Shown here: positions 58,373 through 64,000 of the stretch, in pieces | Layout: each line of letters opens with the position of its first letter | How positions within the stretch are numbered: position 1 is the stretch's first letter | Source: a bacterium | Lineage (GTDB): Bacteria > Vulcanimicrobiota > Vulcanimicrobiia > Eremiobacterales > Eremiobacteraceae | Direction: 5' to 3' | Assembly: GCA_902812405.1 (NCBI GenBank) | Contig: CADDZI010000003.1 | Location: 41,747-105,746, forward strand | Length of the DNA: 64,000 bases | Position numbers and translations under genes: made by a program | The notes under the pieces: model-generated | What the model was told of the DNA's origin: nothing | The model's database searches: none | What the model saw: the letters and a program-made list of their open reading frames with translations, nothing else

Positions 58373-58504
58373 GTAGCGGCCGCGCTTGCGCGACCGACAC
58401 ACGGCAAGATCACGTAGCGTCGCGCTTGCGCGACCGAGAGAACGCAGCACATTCAAATGGCAGAAGACGTACGTTCTCTCGGCCGCGTGAACGCGGCCGC
58501 TACG
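58373..58504. repeat. GC-rich palindromic repeat cluster, copy 4 (between convergent genes)
   Basis: GTAGCGGCCGCGCTTGCGCG units in one orientation, then TTCTCTCGGCCGCG-TGAA-CGCGGCCGCTAC in the other, so the cluster itself is roughly symmetrical. It occupies most of the gap between the propeller and S9 peptidase stops. Confidence 0.85.
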
Positions 58505-58530
58505 GAGAATAGGTCACACCAACACCTGTT

Positions 58531-60531
58531 TCAGCGCAGGTAGTGATCGAACCATTCCAGCCACAGGCGGTACAGATCCTCGACGCGCACTGGCCCGTTG
58601 ACCTCGTGTCCCGGCTCGGGCCACGCAATGAAGCGCACCGGCACGTGATTATCCTTGAGGGCATGGTACATCTTGTAGGATTGCGTGATCGGAACACGCA
58701 CGTCACCCGTATTTGAGAAAATCAAGGTTGGCGTGTGAATATTCTTCCAGTAGCTGATGGGCGATTGCTCGATGTAGGATTGCATGTTGTCGCCCACCCA
58801 CGGCGAGCCTTTGAAGTATGCCCCGTCGGAGACGTTGGAGTCACTTAAGTCGTAATCTTCGATGGTGTCCGTCTCGGCGGCCCCCATGACGTCCGCCTTC
58901 CAAACGTCGTAGTGGCCGACGAGCCACGCCGTCATGTAGCCGCCGTACGACCATCCGCACACCGCGATGCGTGACGAGTCGACGATACCCATCCTTTCCA
59001 CCGCCGCCAGCCCGGCCATAACGTCGCGCCCGGGCCCGTCGCCGGCATCGTTCCAGATTGCCCGCTCATAAGCGTTGCCCAGGTTGTCGCTGCCACGATA
59101 ATTGGGCTGGAAGACGAGGTAGCCGCGAGCTGCGGCCAGTTGCACCCAATCCCAAAATTCCGTCGTGGCGGCCGCGTTCGGACCGCCGTGCACCCGTACG
59201 ATCAGCGGGTACTTTCGTCCGGGGCGATAACGGGGTGGAAACGTCAGCACGCCGTCTTCGGTGAAACCGTCCGGACCCCGCCAGGTGATCGTCTCATTGC
59301 GGCCGAGGTCAAGCCCGGCGATGTCGGCGTTGACGTCGGTCAGCCTTCGCAACCGACCGCCGGGTGTAGCGAGATAGTACAGTTCGGTGGGATGACGGGG
59401 GGACGCACCGCTGAACGCGATCTCGCCGTGCGGTCCCACGGCGAAGTCGATCCAATAGTCGTTGGACGGGTTGACGTCGCCCAGGTTGAGCTTGCGCGGC
59501 GGCCCGTGGAGCGGCTGTAGCCAGAGAGAGACACGAGTCCCGTCGTTGGCGCCGACAAGGAGCGACGTCCCGCCCGGCATCCACAAAGCGCCATTGACGT
59601 CGCGATCCAGCGCGCTTGTGACATCCCGGCCGTCCCCACCCGAGGCCGCTGACACGTAGAGCTTCCATTCATTCATCAAGTTCCCGCCGAGATTGTACCA
59701 GTATGCGACGCGACGGCCGTCCGGCGAAAAGGCAGGGTACAACTCCAGCCGCCGCCGGGAGGTCAAGGGGCGGATGCGCCCGCTGCGGGCATCGACGATG
59801 ACGATCGTCGAGCGATCGCCGTCTCCCGTGTGCGGTGTCGGCACGATGTTGAGTGCCAGCTGGGAGCCATCCGGTGACCACGACAGGGGAACCGGGATAT
59901 CCGGCGACACAATGCTCCACGACCCCGAGGTGAGGCGGCGCGCTCGTCCCCCCGACGAGGGGATGAGCCAGACGTGGATGGGCATTGGTTCTTCGGTCGT
60001 GAGGTAGGGGTCGTTGCCGACCTCGAAGTAGTCGTGGCCGGCGTCGATCGCGGCCTTGTTGGGAGGATCGTCTTGCGTCGTGTAGGCGATCGTTGTGCCG
60101 TCCGGTTTCCAGCTGAAGACGTCAACCCCGTTGGGCGCATTGGTCACGCGCCGCACCGTGCCCGTGGCGAGCGTCAGGATGAAGACTTGTTGTTGCGGAT
60201 CCTTGCCTGACTCGTCCGTTGCCAGGTACGCAATCTTCGTCCCGTCCGGCGACCACTGCGGGCTTGCCACATCCCGCTGCGGCAGAGCCGGCACGCGTTG
60301 CCTGCCGTCCGGGATGCTGACGAGAAGGAGCGACGAGTCGTAACGGTTGCGACCGTAGTTCGGGCGCGTCAGCACGCACACGATTCGCCTGCCGTCCGGA
60401 GAGATGCGGGGGCTCGAGATGTCCACGATGCGACGCACGTCCGAGATGTGGATGGGGCGGCCCGAGGCTGTGCCGGCGAGCGCCGCCGTGCATCCCAGCA
60501 ACAACGCCGCCATCATCCATGTCCCACGCAT
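58531..60531 (-). CDS. S9 family prolyl oligopeptidase / acylaminoacyl-peptidase-like protein
   Basis: 666 residues from ATG 60531 with a signal peptide (MMAALLLGCTAALAGTASG). A beta-propeller of WD40-like PD40 repeats (SPDGRRIVCVL, WSPDGTKIAYLA, FSPDGRRVAYWY) fills the first 420 residues. The C-terminal alpha/beta-hydrolase holds the triad Ser528 (GWSYGGYM), Asp610 (NTGDVRVP) and His642 (PEPGHEVNG). It cleaves oligopeptides in the periplasm or outside; prolyl versus acylaminoacyl specificity is open. Longer in-frame starts lack signal-peptide sense. The stop lies next to repeat cluster 4. Confidence 0.92.
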   Translation of the reverse strand: MRGTWMMAALLLGCTAALAGTASGRPIHISDVRRIVDISSPRISPDGRRIVCVLTRPNYGRNRYDSSLLLVSIPDGRQRVPALPQRDVASPQWSPDGTKIAYLATDESGKDPQQQVFILTLATGTVRRVTNAPNGVDVFSWKPDGTTIAYTTQDDPPNKAAIDAGHDYFEVGNDPYLTTEEPMPIHVWLIPSSGGRARRLTSGSWSIVSPDIPVPLSWSPDGSQLALNIVPTPHTGDGDRSTIVIVDARSGRIRPLTSRRRLELYPAFSPDGRRVAYWYNLGGNLMNEWKLYVSAASGGDGRDVTSALDRDVNGALWMPGGTSLLVGANDGTRVSLWLQPLHGPPRKLNLGDVNPSNDYWIDFAVGPHGEIAFSGASPRHPTELYYLATPGGRLRRLTDVNADIAGLDLGRNETITWRGPDGFTEDGVLTFPPRYRPGRKYPLIVRVHGGPNAAATTEFWDWVQLAAARGYLVFQPNYRGSDNLGNAYERAIWNDAGDGPGRDVMAGLAAVERMGIVDSSRIAVCGWSYGGYMTAWLVGHYDVWKADVMGAAETDTIEDYDLSDSNVSDGAYFKGSPWVGDNMQSYIEQSPISYWKNIHTPTLIFSNTGDVRVPITQSYKMYHALKDNHVPVRFIAWPEPGHEVNGPVRVEDLYRLWLEWFDHYLR

Positions 60532-60648
60532 GGCCTTTCCGTACCGGGAGGCAAGAGATCGTTCCTGCCTGTCTAAGCCTGCGAGCACAACGATGCGATG
60601 CGCCTCTCGGCGGTGCGCCGATCGGCTCGGTTAGCGAGGTGGCGAAAG

Positions 60649-61299
60649 GTGGTACGTCTCATCTACTATCTTGACGTGTTGTCGTCGTGGTGTTATCTGT
60701 GCGAGCCGCACGTGCAGGCGTTGCGGGCGCAGTATGGCCGGCGCCTCGAGTACGAGTGGCGCATCGCACTCATCACGGCGGGCAACCCTCACGGCTATTC
60801 CCGCGAGCAGGTCGAGTGGTTCTACAAGCGCTCGGCGGCGGTCACGGGCACGCGACTGAATGCCGCGTGGTGCCAGGGGCCGCACACGAGCCTGGCCCCC
60901 AACCTGGCAGCCGAAGCCGCGCGCTCGCTTGGGTTTGAGGACGACCGTGTTCGTCTGGCGTTGGCCCGAGCCGCGCTCGTGCAGGGCGTCCCCATCTACC
61001 TGAAAGGGGAGGCGGCCGCGGTCGCCGCTGTAGCCTGTGATCGGGATGTCGCGGAGATCCTGGAACGAATGGATGATCCGGCGGTGGAACGGCGGATTCG
61101 TGAGACGAGTGAGGAGTTTGCCGCCCTGCAGCTGGACCAGCGCCCCGGCTTTGTCTTCGTCAGTTCCATCGGCGACCGCGCCGCTTTCTCCGGCATCTGG
61201 CGCAGGGAACCGCTGGCGGCGGTCATCGACGCGATGCTCAAGGACGCCGACGCCTATGCGGCATTCGCAGCCGCCAACCCCCCGTTGCCGGCGCACTAA
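60649..61299 (+). CDS. DsbA-family (FrnE-like) thioredoxin-fold protein
   Basis: 216 residues. The CxxC motif is WCYLCEP (Cys15, Cys18) after LIYYLDVLSS, as in cytosolic DsbA-like oxidoreductases and FrnE/HCCA-isomerase relatives. It lacks a signal peptide, so it is cytoplasmic. GAGGTGG precedes GTG 60649 and this start places the CxxC at the normal distance. Function: thiol-disulfide chemistry or a glutathione-S-transferase-like isomerase; not distinguishable here. Divergent from the S9 gene. Confidence 0.87.
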   Translation: MVRLIYYLDVLSSWCYLCEPHVQALRAQYGRRLEYEWRIALITAGNPHGYSREQVEWFYKRSAAVTGTRLNAAWCQGPHTSLAPNLAAEAARSLGFEDDRVRLALARAALVQGVPIYLKGEAAAVAAVACDRDVAEILERMDDPAVERRIRETSEEFAALQLDQRPGFVFVSSIGDRAAFSGIWRREPLAAVIDAMLKDADAYAAFAAANPPLPAH

Positions 61300-61360
61300 C
61301 GCAAACTCCGCGGGCTCTCTCACGCACAATCGATACACGTGACTGGGTCTTTGCCCGTGC

Positions 61361-61571
61361 GATCGCGCTTGCGCAACCCGCGGGTAGCGGTCGGCTTCAG
61401 CCGAGCGTCGCGCTTGCGCAACCGGCAGAACGTCTCTCATGGGCGTCGCACAATACGCCACACTCCATCGGCCGCGCAAGCGCGGCCGCTACACTTCGAC
61501 CTTCTCGGGCCGCGCAAGCGCGGCCGCTACGGCAACCACTACCCGCAAGCCCCGCAAGCGCGGCCGCTACA
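61361..61571. repeat. GC-rich palindromic repeat cluster, copy 5 (between convergent genes)
   Basis: The longest cluster, about 210 bases. It starts with degenerate GATCGCGCTTGCGCAACC-type and CGGTCGGCTTCAGCCGAGCG units. It ends with three nearly identical GGCCGCGCAAGCGCGGCCGC units about 50 bases apart. It lies between the stops of the DsbA-family and DUF5916 genes. Confidence 0.88.
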
Positions 61572-61595
61572 GACGAGTAGGAAGCCATTCCGGCA

Positions 61596-63758
61596 TCAAG
61601 TTCCGGCGGCGCCCCCCAGGCGGAGAACGTACTTGATGATGAGGCGGTCCAACGAGACCGGCGCAGCCGGGCTGCCGTAGTTGACGAACAGCTCGTTTCC
61701 GTTGGCGAATCGCGTATGGAAGCTGCTCGCAAAATTGAGGCCGGGCTGCGCGAAGCCACCCGTGCCGTTGATGGTGCGCAGTGCCAGAGTGATGTTACTA
61801 TCCGTGCCTAGGGATTCTCCAACGGCGATGCTGCGGAGAATCTGGCCGTTCACACCCATGCTCGCCGAGCGCTCGTGCGAACCGGCATACATTGCCTGAA
61901 CGTTGAAGCGTGACCCCAAAGACCGCGTTGCCGTGACGTTGAAGAGTTGCAGGTAGAACGTCGAGAAGGGACCGGCACTGTAGGTAAAATCCGTCGGTGA
62001 GGGGGTCCCATCTTTGTAGCCTAGCGACACGGACGACTGATTGAAGGGCAGTCGCCGCCCTCCCGTGAGGACCGGATCATCGAGCGACGTCGTGGACTGG
62101 GTCAGATTCAGGTGGAAGAGGTTGTTGGTGAAGATGTCGGTCGTTCCCAGGAAGTCTGCCTGCTTGACCGTGCCGCTGTGTGTCAGGAAGCGATCGACGC
62201 CAAAGTATCCGGTCCAGGTCTTGATACCTCGAGAGGAGGTCGTAAAATCCGTTGAAACCTGCGGGCCGCGGAGGTCGTTGACGTTGGTGAATCCGTCCAG
62301 GGGACCGTACTGGGGCGCCACGTCGACGTAGCCCGTGTAGACCTCATAGTTCGGTTTGTGCACGTCGACAAATCCGCTCCGCGCGTAACTGAAGACTTGG
62401 GACGGATCGGTCGTCAGGCGGCGCTGTTCGAGGGCTTGATCGTAACCCCACACAAACCCTGACTGCAGGTTGCGCCCCGCCAGGCCCGTCTCGACGGTGC
62501 TGTCGTTCCCTATGTCATGGTGAGCCAGCACGCCGTAGACCCAGTACAGGAAGGTCCGATCGGTCAGGGCATGTTTGAAGCCGAAGGCTTGATCGTCCAA
62601 AACGGCTCCGGGTTGTGTCGCGCGCACGGAGAGCAGGCCAAACTGCTGCAGGCCGTACGTGCCTTCGATTTTCAATCCGCGGTCGAACGTGCCGATGCTG
62701 GGCGAATAGAAAATCTCGTCGGGCACACTGAGCTGACTCCCCAGAACAACCGATTGATTCGTAAAGTACGCGGCACCCTGGGCGAAAAAGGGGCGGTACT
62801 CGGTGAGGTTGCGCGGGAAGACTTGAGGCACGATGGTCTGCTGATCGACTTCCACGTTTGAGAAGTCCGGATTCAGCGCCCCCACGGCCGCAATGGTATT
62901 TGTCAGCGGATAGGTAACGTCCAAGCCGTAGTTCCGCACAGTCTGCGTGGCAAACGTATTGTTGGGCTGTGCAAAGAGCTTACGGTCGCGGCCCATGCTC
63001 TCCAGACCGTAGATCTCCGCGCGGGGCCGTGGCCGTGCGGCCGCCAAAGCCAGAACGATACCGGTGAGAGCCGGCCAAAACCGGGCGTCGCTGAAGGCTG
63101 GCCAGTTTGGCGGTTGCCCATCCTGCATTAGACCATTATAGGCCCAGGTATAGTGCTCAGCCACCCCCGCGACGCCGCGGATGAAATTGAAGCGCCAGGT
63201 CCGCGGACTGCCGCCCGCGGCTCGCAAGTCCGCCAGAGGAATCGTCAGCATGGCTGTCCATGTCGAACCCGTGACGGCGGCTTGCGCCTCCCAGGGCGGC
63301 GCGTAGCGGGCCGATTCGGATGCCTGCTGGTAGCGGACCGCGCGGGGCGTTGTCTCGAAAAAGTAGACTTGCGAACCGGCTCCGCTGGTATCGATGCCGA
63401 CCGCGACGAAGTCGTCCTGCCCGAAACCAATGTTGTTCGTCGTTTGTTCGGCGTGAATGGGGACGCCGTCCTGGTCGCAGCGGAAGGCAACATACACGTT
63501 CTTGTCGTCATACAGCAGGTAGGCTGTCGTTGCCAGCTTTGCCGGGCGGCGCGTCGTCAAGTCGAAGAACTCGGATGCGGTTACTGCCTTGCCCCAAGCC
63601 GGATCGGAGAGCTCCGCGTCAAACTTCGGTTTGGCTTGTATCCGCACCGCTGCAAATGACTGCGCGGCCGTTGTCGCCGCTGAAGCGGGCTGGACGGTTC
63701 GACCAAGCACAAGGATCAGAATCGATATGATGGCAAGAAAAAACCTCATGCGAGCCAT
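61596..63758 (-). CDS. DUF5916-type outer-membrane beta-barrel protein with N-terminal CBM9-like domain
   Basis: About 720 residues. A signal peptide (FFLAIISILILVLGRTVQ) is followed by a carbohydrate-binding-module-9-like domain (about 30-220: KFDAELSDPAWGKAVTASEF, LLYDDKNVYVAFRC, WTAMLTIPLADL). The remaining 500 residues are alternating beta-strands typical of a large barrel, starting PRAEIYGLESMG and ending in a Leu/Lys/Tyr strand (LIIKYVLRLGG). This matches DUF5916/CBM9 proteins of the outer membrane, suggested to handle glycans or lipids. ATG 63758 is used, with ATG 63749 equivalent. Confidence 0.88.
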   Translation of the reverse strand: MARMRFFLAIISILILVLGRTVQPASAATTAAQSFAAVRIQAKPKFDAELSDPAWGKAVTASEFFDLTTRRPAKLATTAYLLYDDKNVYVAFRCDQDGVPIHAEQTTNNIGFGQDDFVAVGIDTSGAGSQVYFFETTPRAVRYQQASESARYAPPWEAQAAVTGSTWTAMLTIPLADLRAAGGSPRTWRFNFIRGVAGVAEHYTWAYNGLMQDGQPPNWPAFSDARFWPALTGIVLALAAARPRPRAEIYGLESMGRDRKLFAQPNNTFATQTVRNYGLDVTYPLTNTIAAVGALNPDFSNVEVDQQTIVPQVFPRNLTEYRPFFAQGAAYFTNQSVVLGSQLSVPDEIFYSPSIGTFDRGLKIEGTYGLQQFGLLSVRATQPGAVLDDQAFGFKHALTDRTFLYWVYGVLAHHDIGNDSTVETGLAGRNLQSGFVWGYDQALEQRRLTTDPSQVFSYARSGFVDVHKPNYEVYTGYVDVAPQYGPLDGFTNVNDLRGPQVSTDFTTSSRGIKTWTGYFGVDRFLTHSGTVKQADFLGTTDIFTNNLFHLNLTQSTTSLDDPVLTGGRRLPFNQSSVSLGYKDGTPSPTDFTYSAGPFSTFYLQLFNVTATRSLGSRFNVQAMYAGSHERSASMGVNGQILRSIAVGESLGTDSNITLALRTINGTGGFAQPGLNFASSFHTRFANGNELFVNYGSPAAPVSLDRLIIKYVLRLGGAAGT

Positions 63759-63970
63759 CCTTTGCGCTCTCAGCGGCCCGCACCCTGGCCTGACGGCATG
63801 ATGGCGGACGCCCTTCCGGGGGCTATGTGCTCTCGCCATGATAAAACGCAACGCCGACATCCCGACCTCTTGAAAATGAGCTGAAAAGCGAACAGCCCGG
63901 GAAAGCGAGCCGCGCCCTGTCAGGCGGTACTCCTCTTGACGGTCGAATGTTGCAGCCGGAAAGGAGAAAG

Positions 63971-64000
63971 GTTCTCTCGGTCGCGCAAGCGCGACCGCTA
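63971..64000. repeat. GC-rich palindromic repeat, copy 6, cut by window end
   Basis: GTTCTCTCGGTCGCGCAAGC followed by GCGACCGCTA matches the reverse unit of the other clusters at the right window edge. Confidence 0.85.

Noticed and set aside
61361..61571. CRISPR-like array in the repeat cluster
   Set aside because: Units are palindromic and irregularly spaced, spacers are not unique or equal in length, and no cas genes are present.

Overview
This is a GC-rich, gene-dense bacterial window with short intergenic gaps. No rRNA, tRNA, CRISPR array, integrase or transposase was seen. The mix of genes suggests an environmental, probably uncultured lineage. It includes a virginiamycin-B-lyase-like propeller, a sedolisin-type (S53) lipoprotein peptidase, DUF4331 and DUF5916 proteins, a monofunctional proline dehydrogenase, a nadABC operon and several heme-copper-oxidase-like orphan membrane proteins. 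Candidatus Eremiobacterota (WPS-2) or a relative would fit, but this is inference from gene flavour only; no phylogenetic marker was compared.

Layout. 0-6 kb: the end of an AddA/RecB-like helicase-nuclease, then a leftward cluster of two zinc alcohol dehydrogenases, a 3-hydroxyacid dehydrogenase and a cupin, probably for oxidation of a small hydroxylated carbon source. 6-16 kb: fumarase, proline dehydrogenase, a MOSC protein, an F420-reductase-like protein, TauE/SafE and large unknown secreted proteins. 16-25 kb: MFS transporter, PilZ protein, oligopeptide-binding lipoprotein, GNAT, GT39 and amine oxidase. 25-28.4 kb: a three-gene persulfide-defence operon (DUF442 phosphatase-like protein, CstR-type repressor, CstB-type persulfide dioxygenase) with a visible candidate operator. 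28.5-32.4 kb: a frameshifted VOC remnant, DUF5069, cupredoxin-like protein, DUF4097 lipoprotein, an orphan oxidase-subunit-like membrane protein and a MarR regulator with a four-cysteine tail. 32.6-38.5 kb: a tiny peptide gene, a tandem KdpD sensor module without a kinase, an NRAMP-type transporter with a DUF5670 mini-protein, a decayed sensor/regulator and tag. 38.7-47.5 kb: small membrane proteins, a TPR-DUF4331-DUF4331 group, two different Ni/Co transporter families joined by an ATGA overlap, a second copy of the tiny peptide with a strong ribosome-binding site and a terminator, and a TIGR01777 epimerase. 47.5-64 kb: S53 peptidase, CDGSH protein, DUF882 enzyme, nadA-nadB-nadC plus an unknown fourth gene, FMN reductase, propeller protein, S9 peptidase, DsbA-family protein and a DUF5916 outer-membrane protein.

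Possible novelties: (1) a family of ~35-residue peptides, present twice and 13 kb apart, which align without gaps, share GGLFPGWG and differ by synonymous changes; (2) an S53 peptidase whose activation-domain-like segment lies after the catalytic domain instead of before it; (3) a doubled, kinase-less KdpD; (4) alternating GC-rich palindromes, four of whose six clusters sit between convergent genes; (5) a three-hairpin leader whose last stem masks a ribosome-binding site. Three loci (VOC protein, solute-binding protein, sensor kinase/response regulator) are broken by deletion or frameshift, so gene decay is ongoing.
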